NCBI GenBank assembly: GCA_963969595.1
Contig: OZ018409.1
Coordinates: 18,756,975 to 18,820,974, forward strand
Source of the DNA: Neckera pumila
Taxonomy: Eukaryota > Streptophyta > Bryopsida > Hypnales > Neckeraceae
Direction: 5' to 3'
Length of the DNA stretch: 64,000 nucleotides
Shown piece by piece: positions 11,785 through 23,310 of the stretch. Under the pieces are notes generated by a model. It was not told where the DNA came from, did not search any database, and saw only the letters and a program-made list of their open reading frames with translations. Position numbers and translations under genes: made by a program. The first letter of the stretch is position 1, and every line of letters begins with the position of its first letter.

Positions 11785-12752
11785 TTAACCCCTCACCGCC
11801 GCAGGGGACGAAAAGTGTCCTCACAGAAAATTCAAAGTGCTATAACTTTTGCACCCGATACCCAAATTCAATAAAATTTGTTGGTAAAGTTGCGCTTTCT
11901 CTTCTAGTTTGTGTGGTAAAATTTTCAGATCAATACAAGTTGTATTGATTTCTTGGAAGCCAATCAAAGTTCACAGGTTCAATTTGAATTCACCAAACTG
12001 CATTTGAAGGCTGCAACTTTGGGGGCTTGTATCTCTTTCATCCAATGTTTGTTTTCAATAAAATTTGTTGTGTTACGTTCCCCTTGAAGTCTAGTTATTG
12101 TGGTAAAATTTCACGTGAATCCAAGTTGTTTTGAATGCTTGAGAGCAATTCAAAGTTCAAAATCCCACCATTCTTGGACTACAATGAACTTTGGCGGCTT
12201 GTATCTTCTTTATACAGTGTCCGTTTCCAATAAATGTTTTTGGGAAAGTTGTGCATACTAGTCTAGTTTGTGTGGCTAAAATTTCATATCAATCCAAGAA
12301 GTTATGAGTGACTGAGAAGCATTTTAGTAGAAGGAGGTTCATCCTCATATGTATTTTTTGCAACTTTTCTTGCCTATTTTTTGACATTTGCAAGCCATTT
12401 TGCAAACCCATTGAGTCAATTGAATGAAATTTTTTTTCACCAATGTGTTTGTATGGTAGTTTTGAATCACTTTATTGTTTCAAGTTTTTTCATTTGAGTA
12501 GGTTTAGGAATCAAATTTCACCTCCAAGTGAGTTGCAAGGAAAATTTTAGCATCTTTTTTCAACATTAAAACATTATAATCTTGCAATCCATGTGGTCAA
12601 ATGACTCCAAATTTGATCCGCATCATCTACAACATGTTCACTACAAGATACGACGGTTAAGATCTCTATAATTTTGTGACATTGAGATTTACATCACTTC
12701 AAAAGCACTGCTCTTTTTGAACCCAAATGAGACTTGGGCGGTGAGGGGTTAA
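11785..12752 (-). mobile_element. TTAA element, subfamily H with internal repeats (968 bp)
   Basis: Flanked by TTAA at both edges; termini are CCCCTCACCGCC and GGCGGTGAGGGG, a distinct variant of the family. Three imperfect internal direct repeats with a 170-190 bp period start near 11837, 12010 and 12183, each with a CTTTxATCC/AATAAAxTTTG core. A degenerate subterminal motif (ACTACAAGATACGACGGTTA) lies near 12641. No protein is encoded. Confidence 0.8.
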
Positions 12753-13010
12753 CCAAGCCCAGGGTTTTGTTTTTTAATTCCACAAAATGCAGGAGCCCTC
12801 AACGCTGAAAGTTTTTGAAACGAACAACTCATTGTTGTAGAAAACCACATGGGAGGATGGGCCAGCTAACAAAACCCGTCCTCCAACTCGGACAGCCCAA
12901 CAAGAAACCTCTTTTGCCTAGCCAATTACCTTCTTCATATTATCATTTAATTCCCCCCACGTATCTAGAGGGGAATTATACCTCTACTTGGGAGGTGGAC
13001 ATTCAACCGA

Positions 13011-13953
13011 TTAACCCTTAAAGCCCTGAACATGCTTTTTGAAAACATAGCATTTTGGGGCAACTTACTATGAGCGGAGTTCTTAATTTTTTTCTTTGAA
13101 ATTTTCACACGACATTTTTCCAAGGAGTAGCTTTAAGGTCCAACAATTCTCATCACTTTTGACTACATGATTAAAAAGTTATTGCATGATGTGTCATTTT
13201 CATTGCTTGGTGGGCAGCTTGGGCAGCATAAAAAAACTTCTTTAAAAATCACTTTTTAAGAAAATAAAAATTTGAAATTGGTTATTTAGATTTATATGTA
13301 CGTAGGAAGCTTTGAATCATTCCATTTGGATTAACGAATCAAAAGTTATGAGGATTCTTAGTTTGAGGGTAGTTATGGAATCTCAAGTCTAAAATAAACT
13401 TTGAAGTCTTTTATCTAACTCATTTTCAATATTTTTGAATAAAACAAAAAGCATTGGGTGTATATTGTTTATTACAACATCTAAACCGCTGAGATTGGCA
13501 TTTTTCAATTCCGTAATTAAATTCTTGACAATATAGTGTTTTGAATCATTTTCTACCTCTTCCTACTTACTATTTTTTTCCTGTATGCTGTACAATTCCA
13601 AATGATCTGAAAATTTTCAAGGACGTAGCCAACTTGCCTTGAAGAATGAATCCAAAAAGTAACCACCATTTTGGATATTTTTTCATACAAATGTGACCTT
13701 GTGAAGGGCAGTTGCCCGGATTTTTGCAGTAATTAAAAAAGGATTTTTGTCAACTCAAACGCTATTATCTTGCCATCTACATGGCGGAAAATTCTGAAAT
13801 TTTTTCCACATCTTCTTAAACCAGTGTACTACAAGACCCTATGGTTACATGTGTTTAAAAATGTTTTTTTTTCTAAAATTTGGTACTTGTATTAGAAATG
13901 GCAGTTTTGGAGCTGTTTTGATGAAAACATAGTCAAGAACCTTTAGGGGTTAA
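13011..13953 (-). mobile_element. TTAA element, subfamily A (943 bp)
   Basis: TTAA at 13011-13014 and 13950-13953. Reverse-oriented relative to the copy at 1742-2662 and alignable with it end to end by eye, including the subterminal motif at about 13827-13849. The left terminus reads CCCTTAAAGCC, a diverged form. Confidence 0.85.
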
Positions 13954-15216
13954 CAATGTTGTGTACATTGTATATCAAGCTTATTATATGATATCAATTT
14001 TGTTTTTGAGCTTCTCTCTTCAATATGAACACTACAATATGAAATTCATTCATAGTTACTTTTTCAAATGTAAAAAATTAATGTTAAAATTTTTTGACAT
14101 GTTGAATAAGTGAGAGGCAAAATAATGACTTCTTGGAACTTGAAGAGTTAAACAAATATTCAAAAATCTTGTAAAGTTATATTTATTTTTTAGTTATGAA
14201 CACCCAACCAAATTTGTTTTGGTTTCCGTTTTGTATCTAATTAACCCTTAAAGGTCTAGAAAGTCTAAATTGGGTTGTAACATGGCATTTTGGTATATTT
14301 GACTTAAAAAGTGCAAGTATTGAATTATACGTTAGTGACTTGAGCCAAGTCCAATGATACATGGCACTCCCAACTTGGATCATAATTGCACCTCCTATAT
14401 GTCTAAGAAGTTGCAAAATGGACATGTATTCTACTTATATAGTGCCATATTTAACCATGATAATGCATGCATGCTAAAATGACCATCTAAATGAGATATT
14501 TTTTTGAAAATTTGGGTAGAATAAAGTGTAGTCAATTTTCATTGAAATGTTTTGAGATGTTTATTGAAGCAAGAGATTTATTGTAGTACTTTAAAATGTA
14601 ATTTTTTTAATTGCTACTTGGTTGCAAAAGTTCAGCTCCTAAAAAGTTTTAGGGTAGCTTGAACAATGAAACCAACAGTAACCAGATGAAAGAACTTGCC
14701 TTTTGGGGCAATTTAAAAAGGACAAGCTACTACAAACTACAAGATCATGTAAAAAGTTGGAGTCCAAAATAGGCACAAGGACTTGATAGAAGGGCGGGCC
14801 AAGAAGGCCTCGAAGGGGTCTTGTAGGAAGTACTTGTTCATGTCACTACAACAAAGCACAAAGCAGCTGCAGCAGCAATTGTACTCTTAGTGTGCATTAA
14901 ATTCACAAAAGGGCGTCTCTCTTGCATATTTTGAAAGTTGATTTTTGAAGAGGAAAATCTATTGAAATTATGAGTATTTATTGAGACATGAATTATATTA
15001 CAAAATCATTCAAGAAAATTGGCAACATAATGTAAAGAAAAAATTGCACAATTTATGATGTAAGCTTCTCTAAGCATGAACAATTGCCAAAGATTAAAAA
15101 TCTTCCACATACATCAGGATATACATTGATCTCTCTTTTGCATTCGGCAATCTCAAACTACTTCTGTTCAATGTCTTCAATCACAATCTAGCTAGAAAGA
15201 TCCTACAACATCTTTT
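13954..15216. other. AT-rich spacer between TTAA elements
   Basis: Contains only the unpaired TTAA-type terminus at 14241. No coding region. Confidence 0.5.
14241..14260. mobile_element. Unpaired TTAA-type terminus
   Basis: TTAACCCTTAAAGG resembles the family end but no partner end was found before the next element at 15217. Either the element is truncated or this is chance. Confidence 0.35.
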
Positions 15217-15968
15217 TTAACCCCTAAAGGACCAAACACTATTTTTTGGCAACATAGCAATTTTGGGCAGCTCACTATGAACAAAATTTTTATTTATTTT
15301 TCTTTGAAAATTTCACAAAATATGTACCCAAGGAGTAGCTTTAAGGTCCAATAGTTTTCATAACTTTTGATTGCACGGTTAAAAAGTTATTGCGTGATAT
15401 GTGGTTTTTGTTACTCGGCGGGCAGTCCGGGCAACTCAAAATACTCCTTCAAAAATCACTTCTTTGAAAAATGAAAAAGTTGGAAGTGGTTATAGGGAAA
15501 CATTTAAGAGTAAAAAAGTTTGAATCACTCCATTTTGTTTAATGAGGTGAGAGTTATTAGGAATTCCAGTTTGTAGGTAGGTATGGAGTCTCTAGATTCC
15601 AAACCTACCCACAAACTGGAATTCCTAATAACTCTCACCTCATTAAACAAAATGGAGTGATTCAAACTTTTTTACTCTTAAATGTTTCCCTATAACCACT
15701 TCCAACTTTTTCATTTTTCAAAGAAGTGATTTTTGAAGGAGTTTTTTGAGTTGCCCGGACTGCCAGCCGAGTAACAAAAACCACATATCACGCAATAACT
15801 TTTTAACCGTGCAATCAAAAGTTATGAAAACTATTGGACCTTAAAGCTACTCCTTGGGTACATATTTTGTGAAATTTTCAAAGAAAAATAAATAAAAATT
15901 TTGTTCATAGTGAGCTGCCCAAAATTGCTATGTTGCCAAAAAACAGTGTTTGGTCCTTTAGGGATTAA
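15217..15968. mobile_element. TTAA foldback element, palindrome of a subfamily A half (752 bp)
   Basis: TTAA at 15217-15220 and 15965-15968. The two halves are almost perfect reverse complements with arms of about 375 bp meeting near 15592 with almost no loop. Each arm corresponds to the half of subfamily A that lacks the subterminal GTAACCGTAGGATC motif, so one half was duplicated head to head and the other lost. Confidence 0.9.
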
Positions 15969-16132
15969 AAAATGTCCAAAGTATAGCATGGAGGCGTAAG
16001 AGGTACAGCAAGAGCATGTAGAGGAGGTTGGCGGGAGGAGGTGGGATAGCTATGCCTCAAAGAAGGAGACGGTCACGTGGATATTAAATTTTAGCTATAG
16101 GAGAGCATCAAATAAGGGACCAATGGTGGACT

Positions 16133-16313
16133 CATTAGAGGAAATTTTAGGCCTTCGGAGGGCTGCTCCACAACCTTCCAAGGTATCCTAAAATTTGCTT
16201 TTATCTTGCTCAAAAAATCATTTTTTCCCTATTTTTGCCCTACTGAAACTACAGTGACAATGGCGCAAGAACCCAGAATTCCGAGTTAAAAAATATTTAA
16301 AATAAAATAAAAC

Positions 16314-16401
<88 letters not shown>

Positions 16402-16575
16402 TTCTTTAAAAGTTTTTTTTTTTTTTTTTTTTAATTTTGCGAAATTTGACTGGACGAGCAGTCAGAGACTTTAATTGCTCACCAAGAGCAATTTCAAAGT
16501 TGATAGGCCATGCAAAGAATAGCATGGCATGTCAACTTCAGACGGCCCTCCAAGAGGTTGCATTTTTCTCTAATG
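16133..16575 (+). mobile_element. CATTAG-ended MITE, copy J-1, with (AAT)n inside (443 bp)
   Basis: Left end CATTAGAGGAAATTTTAGGC, right end ACGGCCCTCCAAGAGG through CTCTAATG. A long AAT microsatellite (16313-16399) and a T run (about 16410-16431) lie in the middle, beginning soon after GAGTTAAAAA. Confidence 0.7.
16313..16399. repeat. (AAT)n microsatellite
   Basis: About 29 uninterrupted AAT units inside a MITE. Confidence 0.98.
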
Positions 16576-17040
16576 CGGGGTTGTGGATTGAGGCAATGGG
16601 CTTGGGAGTAGGGGGCTTGGGTTTTGGAGTAAAAGCAATCGGTTTAGAGGCAAAGGCAATGGGATGTTGGAATAAAGGCAATAGGCTTAGTGGTGGGTCA
16701 GTAATGAATTTTATACTATGGAATGGGATAGAAGGAAAAATAGGAATCCAATTTGTCAAAGATTGGGGTATTTAGAGACTCTAGTGACAATCTTTTTTTT
16801 AAAAGTTAAAATAAATAATTATTATTAATATTACCAAATATGGTAGTGTCCACGCTACGTCAGTAGGCTACTTGTACTACAAGTTTTCAATACAGCAGAG
16901 CTTCCAAGCTTGGAAACGTCTAAAGACTTTGTGACCCTCCTATGGCTTCATTTTCTATCTAATGTGATCTTATGTTCTCCATGTTCATGCAAATAGGCCT
17001 TCTTCATGCGTTCATTTCTGAACATTAGGGATGGTTTTGA

Positions 17041-17230
17041 CCAAATTTTTTTAGTCAAATCTCATCACTAGGAAGTCTTCCCAAATGGCCAGTTTTAGTT
17101 TTGCTTAAAATTGTTTTTCCTATTTTTTACAAATTAAAATGTTGAAGTATGTGTTTTCCTCGCCCAAATTCTACATTCAAGAATATGTCCTTGAAAATAC
17201 ATACTTCAACATTTTAATTTCTTTTGTCAA
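17041..17230 (+). repeat. Fragment related to the centre of foldback element K
   Basis: Text such as TCAAATCTCATCA, AAGTCTTC and ACAAATTAAAATGTT followed by an inverted repeat of the last part matches the loop-proximal part of 37846-38951. Confidence 0.55.
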
Positions 17231-17533
17231 TTAGGGATGTGGGATTTTTGAGCTTTTGCATTTGCTCCAACCACGTTTACCAAATAAGATAAATAGGAAC
17301 TCATTCCTATGGCAATTTACCTTTAATAATTCCAAATTGAAATGACAATTTTTTGTGGATCTTTGTCTCCATTCCTTAAAAACTTCCAATTCACTAAAAT
17401 ATGTAAATTTGAATATTATACAAACAAGTTATGATAAATCAAATTTTTTTCTCAGATTTTGCTTCCTCAACTATCATATATTGTTATAATCACTAAGATT
17501 TCTAGTATGTACTTCACAGCTAATATGAATACA

Positions 17534-17812
17534 CATTAGATGAGACTTGGGGGCATTGGAGGGCTGTTTCAAGCCCGTTCCCAAATCTGGCCACATTCTG
17601 TAATCAGTCGGTACGGGCTGTCAAAATTTATTTTAAAAAAATTACCCCAAATCATTTTAGGCAAAAAAAAATTAAAAAATTAAAAAATTAAAAATTGAAA
17701 AATTGATGTGGCACCAATTCGATCACTTCAGCTAGCTGCTTCCTTGCATTCCCACAGTCTACGAATGGAAGGGAACTCGCAGTCTTCCAAAGGCCTCAAA
17801 TCTCCCCTAATG
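17534..17812 (+). mobile_element. CATTAG-ended MITE, copy I-2 (279 bp)
   Basis: Begins CATTAGATGAGACTTGGGGG and ends AAAGGCCTCAAATCTCCCC then TAATG. The middle has a run of AAAAATT-type units. Confidence 0.75.
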
Positions 17813-17900
17813 AAAAAAACCAAAAGAAATTGCCCCATCTTTTTAAATGCAAAACTTCACCTAACGAGTTTGGCTTCCTTTCAAGTATCAAGTACACATC

Positions 17901-17943
17901 TATTATTATTATTATTATTAATAATAATAATAATAATAATAAT
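17901..17943. repeat. (ATT)n-(AAT)n mirror-to-complement microsatellite
   Basis: ATT units switch to AAT units midway, so the tract is self-complementary and can form a hairpin. Confidence 0.95.
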
Positions 17944-18029
17944 ATGCATAACTATTGAAAGAATCAAACAACATTATTCAAAAATTAATCAAAAGTATCT
18001 CTCTGAGATTCCAAATGGTTTGTAATTAA

Positions 18030-18890
18030 TTTTTGTTGATGATTGTGATTTGGATAAATCTACATGCAACCTACTGTCGACTTTTTATCTTCCTTCTAAC
18101 TGAATCAAAACATTCAAAACCTACAATAGTCAGCTTCTCTACCTTTGTAAACCTATTTGCTGAATTTTGAAGTTTTTGTAGACTTAAAATACTCTGCTCC
18201 TTTCCTTTTACTCTAAAAAACAATTAGTCTATACGGTTTATCGTTAATTTTGTTGATAATTGTGACTTGAATAAATGCACATGCAACCTACTACCAACTT
18301 CTTACCTTTCTTTCAACGCAGTCAAAGCTTTCAAAATCTACCAAATGAATCAGTTGCTCTACCTTTGTAAATATGTTTGTTGAATTGAGCTTCTTGTAGA
18401 CTCAATTAAAATATTACGCCTCTATTGTTTGACTCTAGAAAACAATCAATCCATATGTTTTGTTGTTACTTTGTTGATGATTTTGACTTGGATAAATCTA
18501 CATGTAACCTACTGTCAACTTTTTACCTTTCTTCCAACCTTGTCAAAGCTTTCAAAATCTATCAAAGGAGTTAGCTGCTCTGCTTTTGAAAATCTGTTTG
18601 TTGAATTTTGAGCTTCTTGTAGATTCAAAAATTCTATCCCTTTCTTTTTACTCTAGAATACAATCAGTCCATATATTTTGCCATTACTTTGTTGATGATT
18701 ATGACTTGGATAATCCACATGCAACCTATTGTTGACTTCTTATCTTTCTTCCAATGCAATCAAAGCTTTCAAAATCTACCAAAGGAGTGAGTTTTCCTTA
18801 TCTTTGTAAACCTATTTGTTGAATTTTGAGCTCCCTGTAGACTCAAAATATTCCGCCCCTTTCTTTTTACTCAAGAAAACAATCAACTCA
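18030..18890 (+). repeat. Tandem array, about 218 bp x 4
   Basis: GTTGATGATTxTGACTTGG-type landmarks at about 18037, 18252, 18473 and 18692. Each unit also has a CTTTCAAAATCTACC-type and a TTGTAGACTxAAAATxxT-type segment. Satellite-like, no coding sense across units. Confidence 0.85.
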
Positions 18891-19909
18891 ATTGCATTAT
18901 TTTGTGCACAGTTTAGTCACTTTATGAATAAAATTTTTAAAGTTGAACAAGAAATTGTCAAAATTGAATTGAGGGGTCAGAATTGAAGAGAGAATTCATT
19001 TTGTAATTGTAAATCAATAAGAAATGTTGAATGAAGTATTATAGTGCCCATTAATTGCCAAACTTCATTTGTTTGTAACTTAGAATTGGAAAGTCCGAAT
19101 TTTAAGTGTTTTGAAAGTCAATTTTAAGTTTTAAAATTTTCAAATATTGAATATCTAAAATAGCAAATTAAAATAAAAATTGTCAAGTAAACGTTTAAAA
19201 AGTAGATGTTCAATGAAAATCTTTTGAAGACAACTAAGGAACATTGAGATTAGAATCGCGTAGGATATCTTTAGAGGATTCCAAATCTAGTTTATAAGTT
19301 AAAAATAGAATTAAATCAAAGAAGATGGAGAAGAATGAAGTAGAACCTAAACAAGTTTAGATTGAAATGAAAACAATAATTATTCAATCCTTTAAAGAGA
19401 AATCAAAATCATAGATATTAAAAATCATTTGAACAAATTCCAAAAATCAAAAGTGAATTGGGGTCCAAAAGTTAGAAGAAATTGATGGATGAAGTTTGAA
19501 AGAAGACTTTCAGGTAAAACTTCATTCGGCCATAATTTTCACTAGGAATATCCAATTTCAATTATTTTTATCAATTTGAAAATGGAAGATTATGATCTAT
19601 GACTTAAGATATCTAACCTTTGGTTTTTTGCAAGTGCCTATCGAAGGGCTAGAGTTTGGGACTTAGTAAGGCCCAAACAATTGGATATTGAACCTATTTC
19701 TATTGCAATTTGAACTACTTAGAGAAATTAGTAATTTATTACTTGTCCATTTCTTGGAAGGCACATTGAACAACATTTAAACACCCATTGTAGGAAGTTC
19801 AACATTGAAAATATGAAGAATTTGGTTGTGCTCTTTCAATCTCAAAGGTGAAGATAAAACACTCACAAACCTCTTCAAATTTATTATCAGCTCTTTATTT
19901 TGGTGTTCT
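18891..19909. other. AT-rich, no gene
   Basis: Very A-rich on the plus strand (AAxTTGAA-type text); no motif or domain found. Confidence 0.5.
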
Positions 19910-20600
19910 AAATTTCTCCTACCTTGGATTTGTCAATGAAAGAATGAATGTGGTATGTTGTTGTATTAATATTGAAATTTGAACATGCATGACTAAATCA
20001 TGGAAGCATTTTTCAATATGCATAGAAGAAAACCGGTTGTACTCATTCTATCTCAAGGGTGAAAAAAAATAGTTCAATGCGGACTCAGTCTCTCATCAAT
20101 GCAACAATTCATCAATCAATTCAATTGCCCTACAACATTGTTTTGAGGTGAATGTCATTCAATTCCTTTTGCATTTTTTGCTTACTCTAAAGGACAAGAA
20201 AGATTATTTGGGTTGTTCTCTAGAGACCAAGTACCTTGAGAATATGTTTGTTCAAGGTCTCACATCAAAGGATAGGCAAAGTGACATATTCCAATTCTAT
20301 AATAAACTACCTTGTAAAATAATAACTACACACACAAAAAGAAGTGGTCCAATCTTGCAACTCATGTTTAATCAATTATGTGTGTAATAAACTCTAGTCT
20401 TTGTACAAAAAAATCTAAATCTACAAATGCATCATACGTATCTTATATGTAAATTGAATACATTGCCTTATTATAATTTGGAGTATATGCACAACAAATT
20501 TTTCTTTCAAACTTCTATAGTAATGTATTATATATTGCATACTACAACTTTTGTGTATCTACTCTAGGACTTTGTCCATTGGTGCCGTGGAGCTTTTAGT
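19910..20600 (+). repeat. Repeat upstream of the piggyBac pseudogene, second copy inverted at 42661-43390
   Basis: This stretch matches 42661-43390 in reverse complement: for example the plus-strand text around 19920-20050 and 20480-20600 reappears at 43200-43390 and 42670-42790. It holds an open frame 20148-20387 with no recognised domain. Because it abuts the transposase remnant in the same orientation it may be the 5' part of the same element. I found no TTAA-CCC terminus next to it. Confidence 0.6.
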
Positions 20601-22475
20601 GAGCTTAAGGGCAATGTCAAGAGCTACATTACTTGTCATGGAGTTTTTAATGGGATGGAGGTTGGAAATAATATTGGTCCAATTATGAATTTTGAAAATA
20701 CTTTTGAGAATATTAGGAAGTAAACTATTGTGGAAGAAGTGGAGGTGCACATGTGGCTATTGGGCCTCAAAAATTTGTGGGTGTTTTTGAATTTTCAAGT
20801 GCCATTTTCCTTGTCCATTTGCCGCTTCATTTACGGCATCCTTGAAGTCCAACCCTACTTCTAATGCTTAATAGTGGAACATATAGTTCGATTGCAAAGT
20901 ACAAAAGTAGTGAGGGATTTGATGATGACAATGTGGGCTATGGTGATGTAAGAGGAGTGGACGATATAAAGCACTTGTATTATGGTTGTCCATAGACCCA
21001 AAATTCTATTGCGTATGGTTTTAAATTTTAGGAGTTTATTGGGGCATATGAGTCCACATTTTTTTGGGAATGATCTCTCAATAAAGTTGTCATTGTTTGA
21101 AATATTTTGGCAGGGGCATGTATTGTAGAACATTGTAAAGGAAACCGATCGCTATGGAGGTGGATTTGCAAAGAGATATCATGGGTGGCTCAAAGTAGAA
21201 GGATTTGACAATATCAGGTTTGAAAACCTTTTTTGCCATTGTCTTGTACATTGGGATGAAAAGGCAACCTAGTCAAAAGATCTATAATTGGTACAAATTC
21301 GGTTCCATTTTCCATTGTCCTATTATATTGTGGAATTATGACTAGAGTTTATTTTCAATCATTGAAAAAATGTTTGCATCTCACCAATCCGGGCGCGTAT
21401 GTATATGAGAGAAATAACGTCTTGTATTGTCCATCACAACAATATATGACCAAGAAACCACAAAAATGGGGGGTCAAATTTTGGTATTTAGTGGGTTCAC
21501 AAACCAATTTATTTCAAGCTTTGAGTTCTGTTGTCAAAAGTTGACTCAAATAGTAGAAGGCAAAGCATTCATGCCTAGGAGGCAATCCAAGAGGGAGTCA
21601 AATTTAGTATATAATGTGGTATTGAATTTATTAATGGGTATGGGGAGAAAGAACATATTACTATGGATAACTATTTCATCTCCATCAAAATTTTCGATGA
21701 GCTTTTGGATAGGGGAATAATTTATTGTATGGAACATTTGACATCAAGTTGGGTTAGTATTCCATTGGTGTTGAAAAACACTAAGGTCTTCAATAGAAAT
21801 GTGCTAGGATCTCTCAAATGGAGAACACATGAGTCAAGGAGAATCAATGCCATAGTTTGTAAAGATTAATGTCCAATTCTTATTTTGTCTTGACATACCC
21901 AACCGGTTCAACATTCCATTGGATTTCCTGTTGTTATAGTGCTTTAGAGGAACGGTGTAGTCTTGGAAGAAATACAAATATCACCCCTTCATCATGAGTA
22001 CACAAAGTATATAAGAGACATGGATGTGGTTGACCAACTTTAGCATCTTATTGTTGCCAAAACCATTCCCACAAATGGTGGTACCTCGTGTTTCTATTTC
22101 TTACACACACAAGCATTGTGAATGAGTTCAACATTTATGTGGATGGATGCAAAGATGGAGAGGCACCACGCAAGACAATGACCCACTTGTACTTTTACTT
22201 GATCCACTTGCAAGAAAACAAGGCCCAAATCCAGATGTTCAAATCACCACAACCATGTTCAAAATTGCCAAATCAAGACGTCCAAATCAACTTAATTGAT
22301 TTGGGTCTTGTTTTCTTGTAGTATACATGGAATTGTGTAGTCATCTTTTGGAGAGAGTGACCCTGGATCGGCGAAGAACTCACCTAAAGAGATGTCCATT
22401 CAACAAGCATATGTGTTTGAAGAACGATGTTTTGAAAGTTATCATGAAATCTTGGAAGGGGCTAATATTTGAGTA
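20560..22475 (+). pseudogene. Decayed piggyBac-type transposase (DDE_Tnp_1_7 / PGBD-like)
   Basis: Similarity is clear from about 21218. Blocks in order, in changing frames: LKTFFAIVLYIGMKRQPS with an aromatic-rich stretch after it (21218-21330); a RVYFQSLKKCLHLTNP block (21338-21390) matching the family's RFxxLLRxLHFxDN; QYMTKKPQKWGVKFW (21450-21482); LVYNVVLNLL; MDNYFIS holding the second catalytic Asp (21663-21683); DMDVVDQL holding the third Asp region (22020-22038); HKWWYLVFLFL..SIVNEFNIY (22070-22140); and RCPFNKHMC then RCFESYHEI across a frameshift (22395-22455), the C-terminal Cys-rich block. The segment with the first catalytic Asp, between LTNP and QYM, is deleted. Several frameshifts and stops make this a pseudogene. 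20560-21217 is co-oriented and open in places but I cannot assign it. Confidence 0.85.
22209..22321. repeat. Inverted repeat in the tail of the piggyBac pseudogene
   Basis: TGCAAGAAAACAAGGCCCAA at about 22209 pairs with TTGGGTCTTGTTTTCTTGTA ending at 22320, a spacer of about 65 bases between. It lies within the C-terminal coding remnant. Confidence 0.7.
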
Positions 22476-22840
22476 CTTAATTTGAAGTCGTATTATGGTT
22501 ATATTTATGTAATTATTTTAGTTCTCATAACTTATGTATAGTACTTTAATTTTTATTGGTATACATTCCACTTGCAACATAAGTGAAAAGGAGGGTTTCT
22601 TATGTTTGCCAAAAATGTCTATGGTATTGATTTTTATTGGAAGGGGAGGTCTTCGTCTGGTCTGATGTTGAATTTGGCCAGTTGAGTTTTTGTCCTTATT
22701 TGGTGAGTCAGCATAGAGGCTACAATTGTCCTCAAGAAGGAGGACACTTGGTACAATAAACTTTTGAGATTTTTATTTTTTTTTTCAAAAAAATTCTATA
22801 TGTCAGGTATACATGTGGTTTTGTAGTCATTGTTGGAGTT

Positions 22841-23310
22841 AGACATTGCTCAAAGTATTGGACAATGAAAAATGAAATAAAAATTACCAATCTATGGCTA
22901 AATTTTGGTACATTACAACCTTGTAGAATTCTTTTGGGTATATTGCATTCATTGGATTACTTTGAAAATTGATTGGGAGTCACCTAATTTGATATAGAAC
23001 ATGATACAATCAGTTTTAAATAGTCTTTAGACCGCAAAATTTACATAGATAGTACTCAAATTTGGCTGATCTTCATGGACAAGTTAAAAAAACTTCTAAG
23101 CCATTATTGAAAATTATAATCTTCCAATATGTATTGTTAAATGTCTTAAAATTTGGCTATATGTAGGCGTACTAGTGTACGTTGAAAGTGTACAATTGAA
23201 AATATACAAAAAATCTGTTTTTTTCAAGTTTACATTTAAAAAACTTAAAAGGGCTATTTTGAACCATTTTTTGTAAAAGCATAAAACATTCAAAGAATTT
23301 TAGGGGTTAA
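22841..23310 (-). mobile_element. Diverged TTAA element, right end only clear
   Basis: TTTTAGGGGTTAA ends at 23310. The 200 bases before it keep the subfamily A order of landmarks (an ATAATCTTCCAAT block, then ACTAGTGTACGTTG in place of the subterminal motif). The left boundary is a guess; no matching end was found. Confidence 0.45.

Noticed and set aside
16437..16775. Gly-rich open frame with repeated GLGVGGLGFG-like text
   Set aside because: It begins inside a MITE and its repeats come from a simple GGCAATGGGCTT-type minisatellite.
18891..23310. Complete autonomous piggyBac element ending at TTAA 23310
   Set aside because: The end at 23310 belongs to sequence resembling a MITE, and no left TTAA-CCC terminus was found upstream of the transposase.
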